A stretch of 64,000 nucleotides of DNA from COE1 sp910588595 (GCA_948957135.1 CARDBT010000018.1:1-64000); one strand, 5' to 3'; shown: positions 42,822-52,187, numbered from the stretch's first letter. Translations and numbers: made by a program. The notes: generated by a model from the sequence alone, not told the origin.

Positions 42822-43476
42822 ATTCTCCGTCAAACAATGCCTTTTCAAGTTCCTCGATATCACTCGCATTTGGCGTGTAAACATTGTCGATAAGCTCGAT
42901 GCGGATCGTCAGGGAAGCTGCCGCATCGTACTGCACCTCTGCCAGCACAGTCTCCATGCTGGTCTTAAACTCACTGTACACCGCTGCCACCATTTCCTCC
43001 TCGGCAGGCGCCTCCGGTGCCTGTGCCCACTCATCCATCATTGACGTCACATTTTCCTGATGAATCGCCAATGCTGGTTTGAATATGTTCATTTTCTCAT
43101 AACTTACCGTCACGATATAGGAACCATCGCTCTGCCTCTCGGCATCCTCAACTGTATACCGGACTTTCCCGAGCATGTCCATATAGATCTGACGAAAATC
43201 TTCCTTGTATTCATCGGAGACACCAAGTCTGCTGCAGAAAACACCTACCCCTGTATCTATCCCCTGTTTATAGAGTGCCTGTGCCTCCTCCTCCGTTCCC
43301 AGCTTGATCTCAACAAAAGCTTTCGAATCGTTTTTATACGATGTATCCAGAAGCGCCTGCAGATATGTCCTAACGCTTTTATCTGATGTGCAGCCGCTGA
43401 CAGTGCCAATGATCAGCACACCTATTAATAGAAGCAATATTTTAGTTACTTTTTTCTTTATTAATGTATTTTCCAT
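42820..43476 (-). CDS. lipoprotein of unknown function (DUF5105-like layout)
   Basis: A 218-residue lipoprotein with signal and lipobox GTVSGC (Cys at about 29). The rest is helical, with SVRTYLQALLDTSYKNDSKAF near the N-terminus, a pattern of Lachnospiraceae surface lipoproteins. I cannot assign a family securely. ATG 43476 is chosen because the longer frame runs into glgP in antisense. It is 148 bp downstream of glgP. Confidence 0.72.
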   Translation of the reverse strand: MENTLIKKKVTKILLLLIGVLIIGTVSGCTSDKSVRTYLQALLDTSYKNDSKAFVEIKLGTEEEAQALYKQGIDTGVGVFCSRLGVSDEYKEDFRQIYMDMLGKVRYTVEDAERQSDGSYIVTVSYEKMNIFKPALAIHQENVTSMMDEWAQAPEAPAEEEMVAAVYSEFKTSMETVLAEVQYDAAASLTIRIELIDNVYTPNASDIEELEKALFDGE

Positions 43477-43624
43477 CTCATTCTCCAAATCGAGCAGAGA
43501 ATGTGCTTTTCCCTGCCTGTACCATTGCGCCATGCGCATGAAAGTCAAAACGCATATCCCGCTTTCTTGAGATATGCGTTCTGCTGCTATCCGACTAATA
43601 TGATCCGCTGTAGAGCATATCTGG

Positions 43625-46081
43625 CTAACCCTCCAGCTCCACCTTGTCAAGATGCCAGATCTCATCCACATACTGCTGGATCGTTCTGTCCGAAGTGAAC
43701 TTGCCAACCTTTGCCACGTTGAGCATGGCGCTCTTTGCCCAGCCAGTCGTCTCCTTGTAAGCTTTCTCCACTCTCTTCTGCGCTTCTGCATAAGAACGGA
43801 AGTCCTTCAGGATAAAGTAACGGTCAGCCTTGTCCGTATCCAGTGTGTTGAGCAGGGAATTGTACAGACTTCTGAAAAGCTCCCTGTCCTCCGAGTACGT
43901 TCCGTCCACAAGCTGGTCGACTACCTTTTTGATCTCAGGATCACTATTGTAGATATCCATCGGTTTGTAACCGCCATTGTTCTCATAGTTGATGACCTCG
44001 TCTGAGCTCAATCCAAATATGAACGCATGTTCCACTCCTACTTCCTCAACGATCTCCACATTGGCACCGTCCATCGTACCAAGTGTCAATGCACCGTTGA
44101 GCATAAACTTCATGTTGCCTGTTCCGCTTGCCTCCTTGGAAGCCGTAGAAATCTGCTCGGAGATATCTGCCGCCGCGAAGATCAGCTCTGCGTTGGATAC
44201 CCTGTAATCCTCAATAAATACAACCTTGATACGATTCTTGACGATCGGGTCATTGTTTACCTTATCCGCCACCGCATTGATCAGTTTGATGGTCAGCTTC
44301 GCGTTCTTGTAACCAGCCGCCGCCTTCGCGCCAAAGATAAATGTCCTTGGATAGAACTCCATACTCGGGTTCGCCTTCAGCTCGTTATACATGTGCATCA
44401 CATGAAGGATATTGAGCAGCTGCCTCTTGTACTCATGAAGCCTCTTCACCTGCACGTCAAATATGGAATCCGGATCAACTGTGATACCATTGTGCTCCTT
44501 GATATATTTTGCCAGACGCACTTTGTTCTTGCGCTTGATCTCCATAAATTCTTTCTGTGAATCGGGATCATCCACATACTTCGCGATGCCCTCGATCACA
44601 GGAAGATCCACGATCCAATCCTCCCCTACCTTGTCTGTCACCCAGTCTGCAAGGAGCGGATTGGCGTGAAGCAGGAAACGTCTCTGCGTGATACCGTTTG
44701 TCTTGTTGTTGAACTTCCGCGGGAACATCTCATAGAAATCCTTGAGCTCCTGATTCTTGAGGATCTCTGTGTGGAGCCTTGCGACACCGTTCACACTGTA
44801 GCCTGCAACGATCGCCATGTGGGCCATCTTCACCTGACCGTCCGCGATGATCGCCATCTTCTTGATCTTGTCAGCCGGTTCGGGATATCTGTTCACGATA
44901 TCCAGCAGGAATCTGCGGTTGATCTCCTCCACGATCTGGTAGATTCTGGGGAGCAGTCTCTGGAACAGGTCTACCGGCCACTTCTCCAGCGCCTCTGCCA
45001 TGATCGTATGGTTTGTGTACGCACAGGTCTTTGTCGTGATCTCCCACGCCTCATCCCACTCTAAACGGTAATCATCGAGCAGGATCCTCATGAGCTCTGC
45101 GATCGCCACTGTCGGGTGTGTGTCATTCAACTGGAACGTTACTTTCTCATAAAATTTGTGTATATCGTCGTGCTTGGACATATATTTCTCGATCGCTGTC
45201 TGCACGGAGGCAGAGATAAAGAAATACTGCTGTTTTAATCGGAGTTCCTTACCGGAAATATGGTTGTCATTGGGGTAGAGCACCTCAACGATATTTCTGG
45301 CAAGATTGGTCTGCTCCACCGCTTTCTGGTAATCACCCTTGTCAAAAGAGTCCAGACTGAAGCAGTCCATCGGCTCTGCATCCCAGATTCTGAGTGTATT
45401 GACAATGCCATTGCCATATCCGACAACCGGAAGGTCGTAGGGCACAGCCTTGACAGACTGGTAATTCTCCTGATACCAGATCAGTCTGCCGTCCTCCTCC
45501 CTGCATGCCACGTTTCCGCCAAACTTGATCACTTTCGTATATTCAGGGCGCCTCAGCTCAAACGGATTCCCATCTCTGAGCCAGTCATCCGGAACCTCCC
45601 TCTGGAATCCATCCCGGATCTGCTGCTTGAACATGCCGTAGCGATAGCGGATGCCGCAGCCGTATGCGGAATAACCGAGTGTGGCGAGCGAGTCGAGGAA
45701 ACATGCCGCAAGCCGTCCCAGACCGCCGTTTCCAAGCGCTGCATCCGGCTCCTGGTCCTCGATCACATTGATATCCAGTCCGAGCTCCTCCAAAGCTTCT
45801 GAAAATTCCTTGTATGCCATCAGGTTGATCATATTGTTGCCGAGAGCGCGCCCCATCAAAAATTCCATGGACATATAGTACACAGTCTTGGGATCCTTCT
45901 CATCATAAGCCTCCTGTGTTTTGAGCCAGTGATCCACGATATTGTCCTTCACAGCAAAGGCTACCGCCTGAAAGATCTGCTGCTCTGTGGCTTCCTCCAA
46001 AGTCTTTCTGTACAGCGTCTTTACATTGTAAAGCACGCTTCTCTTAAACATTTCTTTGTCAATAATTGGCTTTTTTGGCAT
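43625..46081 (-). CDS. glgP: glycogen/starch phosphorylase
   Basis: An 818-residue GT35 enzyme releasing glucose-1-phosphate from glycogen. Family motifs: YMSMEFLMGRALGNNMINL, ALGNGGLGRLAACFLDSLA, QLNDTHPTVAIAELMRIL and the PLP lysine region EASGTGNMKFMLNGALTLGT. ATG 46081 (MPKKPIIDKEMF) has AAAGGAGAG upstream; the 46198 start is not needed. Monocistronic here. Confidence 0.97.
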   Translation of the reverse strand: MPKKPIIDKEMFKRSVLYNVKTLYRKTLEEATEQQIFQAVAFAVKDNIVDHWLKTQEAYDEKDPKTVYYMSMEFLMGRALGNNMINLMAYKEFSEALEELGLDINVIEDQEPDAALGNGGLGRLAACFLDSLATLGYSAYGCGIRYRYGMFKQQIRDGFQREVPDDWLRDGNPFELRRPEYTKVIKFGGNVACREEDGRLIWYQENYQSVKAVPYDLPVVGYGNGIVNTLRIWDAEPMDCFSLDSFDKGDYQKAVEQTNLARNIVEVLYPNDNHISGKELRLKQQYFFISASVQTAIEKYMSKHDDIHKFYEKVTFQLNDTHPTVAIAELMRILLDDYRLEWDEAWEITTKTCAYTNHTIMAEALEKWPVDLFQRLLPRIYQIVEEINRRFLLDIVNRYPEPADKIKKMAIIADGQVKMAHMAIVAGYSVNGVARLHTEILKNQELKDFYEMFPRKFNNKTNGITQRRFLLHANPLLADWVTDKVGEDWIVDLPVIEGIAKYVDDPDSQKEFMEIKRKNKVRLAKYIKEHNGITVDPDSIFDVQVKRLHEYKRQLLNILHVMHMYNELKANPSMEFYPRTFIFGAKAAAGYKNAKLTIKLINAVADKVNNDPIVKNRIKVVFIEDYRVSNAELIFAAADISEQISTASKEASGTGNMKFMLNGALTLGTMDGANVEIVEEVGVEHAFIFGLSSDEVINYENNGGYKPMDIYNSDPEIKKVVDQLVDGTYSEDRELFRSLYNSLLNTLDTDKADRYFILKDFRSYAEAQKRVEKAYKETTGWAKSAMLNVAKVGKFTSDRTIQQYVDEIWHLDKVELEG

Positions 46082-46262
46082 TTCGTTTTCTCTCCTTTTG
46101 TCCTGTGCCCCATTTCTTAAAAGTATATCGCCTACTCCAAGGATTTTGAACACGTAATTTTTTAAGTTGCTGCTATTTTTGAATAATTCTGCTTTCATTC
46201 TTCATATTATAGCATACTATATCAAATCTTTAAATAATTAATTCATCAAATTGGTTATTTTT

Positions 46263-47495
46263 TCATTTTTCCAGTTCAAGCTCCTGCTCCTCAAGTTTTT
46301 CGGCTTCCTTTTCCTGCTCGATCTCCTCCGCCTTCTCCTGCACATCCTCCTCATCCGGGTCGGCGTCGGATACAACGTCATTTCGCTTGTCGATCTCCTC
46401 CTGCACCCTTCTCTCCAGTTCCTCAGACGCCTTGTCAAGGGTGCTCTGTGATACCTCGTTGAGCGCTGCCGCCGCCCCTGAATCCATGATCATCTGCTTC
46501 GCATTGCCCACGCCGTCAAGCGGATTGACTTCGATATGTCGAAGCTCCAGTTCCTTCGCATCCTGTATTTCCTGATATCCTTTTCTTCGCAGATCCATCA
46601 TCTCTCCGTAATTTGACGTCATCATATTTCTGGCTCTCTCCATGTGCTCGGATGCCAGCTGGTTTCGCTCCGCCTCGCTGAGATGTCCTTTGTTCAGCGC
46701 CTCTGCCGCCAGATCAAGCTCTGTCTGTGCATCGCGCATCATCGCATCTGCCTGCGCCAGCCTGCCGTATCCGCTGTCATACATGTCGTCGATCATGCCC
46801 GCCGCCTCGAGCTCACGCCTTGCAGCCGAGGCACCAAGCATGGATGCGGATTCCTCGAACCTTTCGCCCACACCTCCCCCTCCGCCGTCGTGATCTGTTG
46901 GTTCACTCTGCGCATCGGATCCCTCAGCGTTCTCTTCCTCTTCCTGCTCCTCGAGACTTTTCAGCATCAGATACAGATCCGCATTTTTCCTGTCAATCTC
47001 CTCCTGCTCTTTTGATGCGCCCGCCGCACTGCCCTCTGCGTCCTTTACACGCCGCTCGTTTTCTTCTTCCTGTCTCGCTTTCAATTCAAACAGGCGGTTC
47101 AGCGCATCCTGTTTGTTTGCGATCGTCTCCTTGTTCTCTCCCGCTGCGTAGGAACTTCTGATCTCACTCATCACACCTGAAATCTCGCTGAGCGTGTCAG
47201 AATGCTCTTTTTCGTTCATCTTGGCCTGCTCCTGCTGTCTGATCAGGAGCCGCTCCATGCCGGCAGCTGCAAAACTCTTACGCTCCTGCGGTTTCATCTG
47301 CTCACTCAGCTTTCTGCCTTCGCGCGAGATCGTCACCTTGCACTGCGCTCCAAATACATTTCCTGCATTTGTCTTTGCAATATCCGCGCGAAACTGATTC
47401 GGCAAACTGCTATTGCGGACACGCATATCAATACTCGAACTCCTGTTTATCTGGTTCTGAAAACCGTTATATATCCCCACCATATTCATCTGCAT
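46263..47495 (-). CDS. coiled-coil protein of unknown function
   Basis: A 410-residue, strongly charged protein without signal or membrane segment. The N-terminal 80 residues are ordered (MVGIYNGFQNQINR, TISREGRKLSEQMKP). Long coiled-coil stretches (about 80-190, 290-400) surround a Gly-rich hinge DHDGGGGGVGERF, and the end is nearly all Glu/Lys (EEIEQEKEAEKLEEQELELEK). ATG 47495 has AAAGGTGG upstream. I do not recognise a family; a structural or scaffold role is a guess. Confidence 0.75.
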   Translation of the reverse strand: MQMNMVGIYNGFQNQINRSSSIDMRVRNSSLPNQFRADIAKTNAGNVFGAQCKVTISREGRKLSEQMKPQERKSFAAAGMERLLIRQQEQAKMNEKEHSDTLSEISGVMSEIRSSYAAGENKETIANKQDALNRLFELKARQEEENERRVKDAEGSAAGASKEQEEIDRKNADLYLMLKSLEEQEEEENAEGSDAQSEPTDHDGGGGGVGERFEESASMLGASAARRELEAAGMIDDMYDSGYGRLAQADAMMRDAQTELDLAAEALNKGHLSEAERNQLASEHMERARNMMTSNYGEMMDLRRKGYQEIQDAKELELRHIEVNPLDGVGNAKQMIMDSGAAAALNEVSQSTLDKASEELERRVQEEIDKRNDVVSDADPDEEDVQEKAEEIEQEKEAEKLEEQELELEK

Positions 47496-47560
47496 AAAAC
47501 CACCTTTCTTCATGTACTGCCCCGATCACTACAGTCTGCATGTACATCCCTGTTATCACT

Positions 47561-47719
47561 AAGGAACTGTAGAAAAATAAGTGGCACATCCTACTTGTCT
47601 ATTTCTCCAATCTTGCAGGACAAAAAGCCTCGCCGTAGCCCGCTACGCCTACGTTTTTTCTCCTACAATCTTGAAGAAATATCCTGCGCAATCTGAGCAC
47701 TTATTTTCCTACAATTCCT
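47561..47719. repeat. inverted-repeat element, family C, copy 2
   Basis: About 159 bp with inverted ends AGGAACTGTAGAAAAATAAGTG and the complement of CACTTATTTTCCTACAATTCCT (three or so mismatches), flanked by TAA. The right end overlaps the pncB stop codon at 47718-47720. Confidence 0.85.
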
Positions 47720-49199
47720 AATTCATAGATTTTCCCTTCTCATGCAACAGACTCATTTTGAGATCATAGTAATCCGGCGTCATATCCATATAGTGCACGT
47801 GCGGATTGTTAAACCGCTGCTCCTCCTCCCAGATCTCCTCCCCGAGCTGTCTCTTGACATACGAGCGGATCTCCTCGAGTGTCGGAAGCTCATACACCCT
47901 TTTGCCATTTTCAAACACTTTTACCTGCAGGGGCTTTGCCGTACAGTTTACAAACTTCAGATTCCTCCATGGCATCTGCGGATCGACAAACCGAAACTCC
48001 CCGCTCATGTCGATCTTCTCCTCCGCCTTTGCGATCAGATCTGCCTTCGCCTTTCCGTTCTGGTCATAGATCCGGTAAACCTTTTTCAGCCCGGGATTCG
48101 TGATCTTTTCCACCGTGCCTGATATCTTTATGCGCGGCTCAAACACACCGTTTTGCTCAACTGCCGCGATCTTGTACACCGCACCGAGCAGCGCCAGCGT
48201 ATCGTCTGAATAGTCGCTCGTCGCACCGGTGATCAGCCTCTCGCCCACCCCGTAACCATCAATGCACGCTTTTTGTATATTTAAGGAAGAGATCGTGTGC
48301 TCGTCGAGACTGTTGGATACAATGATCCTGCAGTCTGTCAGCCCCTCCGCATCCAACATCCTGCGGACTTTTGACGACTGATACGCCAGGTCCCCACTGT
48401 CAATGCGCACACCTTTCAGCCGCTTGCCCATAGGCTCCAACACTTCATGCGCCACGCGGATCGCATTTGGGATCCCTGACTGGATCGTGTCGTAGGTATC
48501 AACCAGGAGAACTGTATTATCAGGATAGTTTACTGCATAGTTTTTGAATGCCTCATACTCGTTCTCATAGTACATCACCCAGCTGTGTGCCATCGTACCA
48601 CTCACAGGAATGCCAAACATCTGACCCGCAAGCACTGTCGCTGTCCCGGCTGCACCGCCGATATAGGAAGCACGCGCCCCGTACACTGCCGCGTCCATAT
48701 TGTGCGCGCGCCTCGCGCCAAAGTCCGACACCATTTTTCCCGCTGCAGCCTTGACTATGCGCGCTGTCTTGGTCGCCACAAGAGACTGGTGATTGATCTG
48801 TGTCAGGATCGCGGTCTCGACGAGCTGCGCATCGATCAGCGGCGCGACCACAGTGAGGATCGGCTCATTTGGATACATGATCGTCCCCTCAGGAAACGCA
48901 TAGATATCTCCCTGAAACTGAAATTCTTTCAGATAATTTAAAAAGGTGTCCGTAAATGTGTTTAGCGATCGCAGATACGCGATATCATCGTCCGAAAAAT
49001 GCAGATTCTCTATATACTCCACGATCTGCTCGAGCCCCGCGAAGATGGTAAAACCGCCCCTGTCGGGATTTTTCCTGTAAAACACATCAAACGCAACTCT
49101 CGTCTCCATATCTCCGTCATTGAAGTAACCATTTGCCATTGTCAGCTCGTACAGATCCATGACCATGGTCAGATTCCTTTGATCAGCCTGCTTCATCAT
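47718..49199 (-). CDS. pncB: nicotinate phosphoribosyltransferase
   Basis: A 493-residue enzyme of NAD salvage. Motifs: MDLYELTMANGYF, FGARRAHNMDAAVYGARASYIGGAAGT, GTMAHSWVM, LVDTYDT and VRIDSGDLAYQSSKVR. Its TAG stop is formed by the end of the family C element, so the last residues (GKSMN) may differ from the ancestral C-terminus. Promoter suggestion at 49308-49337. Confidence 0.95.
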   Translation of the reverse strand: MMKQADQRNLTMVMDLYELTMANGYFNDGDMETRVAFDVFYRKNPDRGGFTIFAGLEQIVEYIENLHFSDDDIAYLRSLNTFTDTFLNYLKEFQFQGDIYAFPEGTIMYPNEPILTVVAPLIDAQLVETAILTQINHQSLVATKTARIVKAAAGKMVSDFGARRAHNMDAAVYGARASYIGGAAGTATVLAGQMFGIPVSGTMAHSWVMYYENEYEAFKNYAVNYPDNTVLLVDTYDTIQSGIPNAIRVAHEVLEPMGKRLKGVRIDSGDLAYQSSKVRRMLDAEGLTDCRIIVSNSLDEHTISSLNIQKACIDGYGVGERLITGATSDYSDDTLALLGAVYKIAAVEQNGVFEPRIKISGTVEKITNPGLKKVYRIYDQNGKAKADLIAKAEEKIDMSGEFRFVDPQMPWRNLKFVNCTAKPLQVKVFENGKRVYELPTLEEIRSYVKRQLGEEIWEEEQRFNNPHVHYMDMTPDYYDLKMSLLHEKGKSMN

Positions 49200-49307
49200 A
49201 CTGGTATATCCTTTCTCTTTTTATATGGACAGGTCCATTCCTATCTCTCTGATTTGGGAGCGGTCACGACAGCTCCTGATCTGCTTTTTATATCGTTCCC
49301 TGTCTCT

Positions 49308-49337
49308 ATCATATTCCTTTTCTATACCTATTGGCAA
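49308..49337 (-). promoter_or_regulatory. possible pncB promoter
   Basis: Minus strand: TTGCCA (49337-49332), 18-bp spacer, TATGAT (49313-49308), 109 bp before the start codon. The rest of the 633-bp pncB-cyclophilin interval shows a weak inverted repeat GGAGC/GCTCC at 49257-49276 and nothing else I can name. Confidence 0.5.
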
Positions 49338-49606
49338 GAATTTTTTTGTGCGGAGTATATAATATTTCATAAAGACTTGACATTGCCGCAGTGTCAGCCT
49401 CTATATTAAGTACTCATTTGTTAATCCCATCGGGATCACGTCTGATCAACGTCTTTTTCTATTCTGTATATGGGTGATACGCACTTGACACAGACACCTT
49501 CTGCAATGAAAATACCTGCTGGTCTGTCAATGCGGATGAGATCGATTTTTTGAAAAATTAATGAGCAAATTTGAGAACAAGTCTACCATTTATTTCTATT
49601 TCATTG

Positions 49607-49612
49607 TATAAT
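49607..49612 (+). promoter_or_regulatory. possible -10 box upstream of the cyclophilin gene
   Basis: TATAAT at 49607-49612 with no recognisable -35. It would give a leader of about 215 nt containing a small hairpin (GACTCTCGGAGTC). Confidence 0.35.
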
Positions 49613-49832
49613 AGGTCGGTATTGATTTTCGAAGCCTTTTGCATCTGGTATGCGAAAAGCGATCGGATATTTATAAATGATCATAAAATAGACTCTCGGA
49701 GTCTCTTTGTGCCTGATATTGTGAGAAGATTTCTGTCGGATGTGCGCAAATTTATAAGGCGTACGCGGATCTGCCACAATGGCAGATGCAAGGGAGATTC
49801 CGGGAGGCTGTTAAAAGAAAAGGAGACATTTT

Positions 49833-50354
49833 ATGGCACAGAATCCAATTGTCACGATTGAAATGAAAAACGGCGATCTCATCAAGGCGGAACTGTATCC
49901 CGAGATCGCGCCAAATACGGTCAACAATTTTATCTATCTGGTGAACAAAGGCTACTACAACGGTCTGATCTTCCACAGAGTCATCAACGGTTTCATGATC
50001 CAGGGCGGCTGTCCCGAAGGCACCGGAACGGGCGGACCAGGCTACTCGATCGCCGGGGAGTTTGCACAGAACGGTTTTGAGAACGAATTGAAACACACGC
50101 CCGGCGTGCTCTCGATGGCAAGAAGCATGATGCCCGACTCCGCAGGGAGCCAGTTCTTCATCATGCACAAGACAAGCCCGCATCTTGACGGCGCTTATGC
50201 GGCGTTTGGGAAAGTGGTTGAAGGGTTGGAAGTGGTGAACCGCATTGCCGAGACACCTACCGACTATTCCGACAGACCGCTGGAAGATCAAGTGATGCAG
50301 ACGGTTACGGTCGATACGTTCGGCGTGGAATATCCTGAACCAGAGCGATGCTGA
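49833..50354 (+). CDS. cyclophilin-type peptidyl-prolyl isomerase
   Basis: A 173-residue single-domain cyclophilin. Active-site segments FHRVINGFMIQGGCPEGTGTGGPGY, HTPGVLSMARSMMPDSAGSQFFI and LDGAYAAFGKVVEG. No signal peptide, so cytoplasmic. AAAAGGAGACATTTT precedes the ATG. The stop codon is the loop of an 11-bp hairpin. Confidence 0.96.
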   Translation: MAQNPIVTIEMKNGDLIKAELYPEIAPNTVNNFIYLVNKGYYNGLIFHRVINGFMIQGGCPEGTGTGGPGYSIAGEFAQNGFENELKHTPGVLSMARSMMPDSAGSQFFIMHKTSPHLDGAYAAFGKVVEGLEVVNRIAETPTDYSDRPLEDQVMQTVTVDTFGVEYPEPERC

Positions 50355-50366
50355 TGCATCGCTCTG
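50341..50366. repeat. hairpin with the cyclophilin stop codon in its loop
   Basis: A perfect 11-bp stem, CAGAGCGATGC and GCATCGCTCTG, with loop TGAT that contains the TGA stop (50352-50354). No T tract follows. Confidence 0.7.
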
Positions 50367-50372
50367 AAATGC

Positions 50373-50741
50373 TTACGGCACGCTATTGGCACAATTGTCA
50401 AAAAACGCTTTTTTCTCCATCAGTTCGTCCTGCTTCTCCTTGGGCAGCAATGCATAGATCTCCTCATATTCCAGTTCCTCCATCGGTGTCCCGAGCACTG
50501 CCATCAAAATCTGTTCCTCAAACCAGTCCTGCCACAGTGATTCAAACAACATTTTGCTGTCCTTAAACGTTGTCATAACCTCGAATCCCTGCGGTTCTCT
50601 ATAATATTGCAGTTTTACAAATCCATATTTTCCGGTATCTATCACCACCACATCTGTCAGTTCATACATCTCTGAAAACGCATCGGCGACCCGACGGCAT
50701 TTTTCCCGCTCCTCGTCTGTAATATATGTTATCTGTTCCAT
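50373..50741 (-). CDS. small conserved-looking protein of unknown function
   Basis: A 122-residue acidic, soluble protein (MEQITYITDEEREKCR start; YGFVKLQYYREPQGFEVMTTF in the middle; EELEYEEIYALLPKEKQDELMEKK near the end). ATG 50741 has GGGGAGGTTTTT upstream. I do not recognise a family. Convergent with the cyclophilin gene. Confidence 0.65.
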   Translation of the reverse strand: MEQITYITDEEREKCRRVADAFSEMYELTDVVVIDTGKYGFVKLQYYREPQGFEVMTTFKDSKMLFESLWQDWFEEQILMAVLGTPMEELEYEEIYALLPKEKQDELMEKKAFFDNCANSVP

Positions 50742-50935
50742 AAAAACCTCCCCCCAAAATGTCACTCACATTCCTATTATCTCTGTCTCCGTCAAATATC
50801 AAACGCCCTTCTACCCACAAACATGGTTTCATGCGCACTGTTCCTAACAGTATATTCTCTTTTGCGAAGATATTCAAGTATCAGAATATAATTTATCCTA
50901 AAGTTAAATAATATGAAGAAAAGGAGATACTTGAT

Positions 50936-51154
50936 ATGATCGTCTACTCCCCGTTTTGGGAAACACTGAAAAAGTCAAACGAGAGCTGGTATTCCCTGAC
51001 CAATAAACACCCTATGTCAAACAGCACACTCCACCGCCTAAAACATAACAGAGACGTATCCACGAAAACGCTGAATGATCTGTGCCGCATACTCGACTGT
51101 CAGATCAAGGATCTCGTCCTGTACGTTCCCTCCGACACCGACCAAAAACTTTAA
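50936..51154 (+). CDS. Cro/CI-type helix-turn-helix protein (HTH_26-like)
   Basis: A 72-residue protein that is almost entirely a lambda-repressor-like HTH: MSNSTLHRLKHNRDVSTKTLNDLCRIL with CQIKDLVLYV. AAGGAGATACTTGAT precedes the ATG. Probably a small transcription regulator of unknown target. Confidence 0.8.
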   Translation: MIVYSPFWETLKKSNESWYSLTNKHPMSNSTLHRLKHNRDVSTKTLNDLCRILDCQIKDLVLYVPSDTDQKL

Positions 51155-51178
51155 AAGGACAGCGGAAGCTGTCCTTTT
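51153..51178. terminator. bidirectional terminator
   Basis: AAAAGGACAGC, loop GGAA, GCTGTCCTTTT, directly after the stop of the HTH gene and 22 bp before the convergent XRE gene end. Confidence 0.88.
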
Positions 51179-51199
51179 GTTATCTACAGTCATCAGTGA

Positions 51200-51400
51200 T
51201 CATCGAAATATGAATATCTCCTCGATCGGCGCGCCGACCGCTCTCGAGATATCGACTGCGAGCTTTAGCGACGGGTTGTACTGTGCTTTTTCCAGACGCA
51301 TGATCGTCTCCCGGCGCACCCCGACCATGACCGCCAGCTCCTCCTGCGTCATCTGTTTTAATTGCCTGTATGTCTTCAATCTGCATTCAAAATCCGGCAC
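51200..51400 (-). CDS. XRE-family transcriptional regulator
   Basis: A 66-residue single-HTH regulator: LKTYRQLKQMTQEELAVMVGVRRETIMRLEKAQYNPSLKLAVDISRAVGAPIEEIFIF, the common small Firmicutes form. The start is GTG at 51400. It is encoded after the DUF3796-type protein in a two-gene unit, a pairing frequent in Firmicutes, and likely controls that unit through the palindrome at 52111-52157. Confidence 0.85.
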   Translation of the reverse strand: MPDFECRLKTYRQLKQMTQEELAVMVGVRRETIMRLEKAQYNPSLKLAVDISRAVGAPIEEIFIFR

Positions 51401-51475
51401 GCCCCATTCCTCACTTTCACAGAGACAGGCGCTCTATACCTCTTTTCACCTGACAGAGCGTCCGCTGCATAACAG

Positions 51476-52099
51476 CTATCGCTCCTGATCATCCTGATCA
51501 TATTGATACAGCAGATACTCACCGAGAAACATATCGATCGCGACCGCAAATGCGACGACGATCTCAAACGCGATCAGCGCATACTCCACATTCCCCAGGA
51601 AACCGCCGAATACGATCAGCCCGGCGAAGATGATGTTCACTGCCGCTTTGTGCGCGTTCAGCTGCGCCCTCGTTCTGTTTTCCACATACCGCTCATCCAT
51701 AAGAATGCCTGACATCTTACCCTCAAAGAAAAATCCAAAAAATCCGAAAAAAGCGAACCGCACAAACGCGGCAGGACCAGTCTGGAATCCCTGAAAGCCC
51801 AGAAAGCCCAAAAAGCCCAGAAAACCCAGCCTGGGATCCACTCTTCTCGTGACGGGCTTTTTCCGATCGGCGACAGAGATCACGACAACCGCCGCACATA
51901 CATACACTGTCACCAGCGTGACGGAAACGATCATCGGCAGATCTTTTATGGTGAATTCATACGCTGAAAGATCCATCGGCACGACCAGCCGCGACTCATT
52001 GTACGTCACCGCATACCCGATCGACGCCAGCAAAAACAGTACGCAGACAACACCTGCAGCAAACAGGATCTTCGCTTTCTTTTTCATTGCCCTTTTCAT
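51476..52099 (-). CDS. DUF3796-type membrane protein
   Basis: A 207-residue membrane protein with two N-terminal helices, the characteristic Gly-Phe repeat LGFLGFLGFLGFQGFQ and FFGFFGFFFEGKMSGILMDERY, and two C-terminal helices. These are marks of the DUF3796 group found next to small XRE regulators. GGAGGTGTGCA precedes ATG 52099. Function unknown. Confidence 0.82.
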   Translation of the reverse strand: MKRAMKKKAKILFAAGVVCVLFLLASIGYAVTYNESRLVVPMDLSAYEFTIKDLPMIVSVTLVTVYVCAAVVVISVADRKKPVTRRVDPRLGFLGFLGFLGFQGFQTGPAAFVRFAFFGFFGFFFEGKMSGILMDERYVENRTRAQLNAHKAAVNIIFAGLIVFGGFLGNVEYALIAFEIVVAFAVAIDMFLGEYLLYQYDQDDQER

Positions 52100-52110
52100 T
52101 GCACACCTCC

Positions 52111-52171
52111 ATAAAGTGATATATTTGTCTCTATATGATACAAATATATCACTTTATATACTGGTTGTCAA
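52111..52171 (-). promoter_or_regulatory. promoter overlapped by a long perfect palindrome
   Basis: Minus strand: -35 TTGACA (52171-52166), 17-bp spacer, -10 TATATT (52148-52143). Perfect 18-bp arms ATAAAGTGATATATTTGT (52111-52128) and 52140-52157 with an 11-bp centre cover the -10 and start site, ending at the ribosome site. Likely the operator of the XRE regulator encoded in the same unit. Confidence 0.8.
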
Positions 52172-52187
52172 GAAAATGGTCTGATCA

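Noticed and set aside
49571..49861. 96-residue open frame before the cyclophilin gene
   Set aside because: No ribosome site, overlaps the start of cyclophilin and has no coding character; treated as leader.
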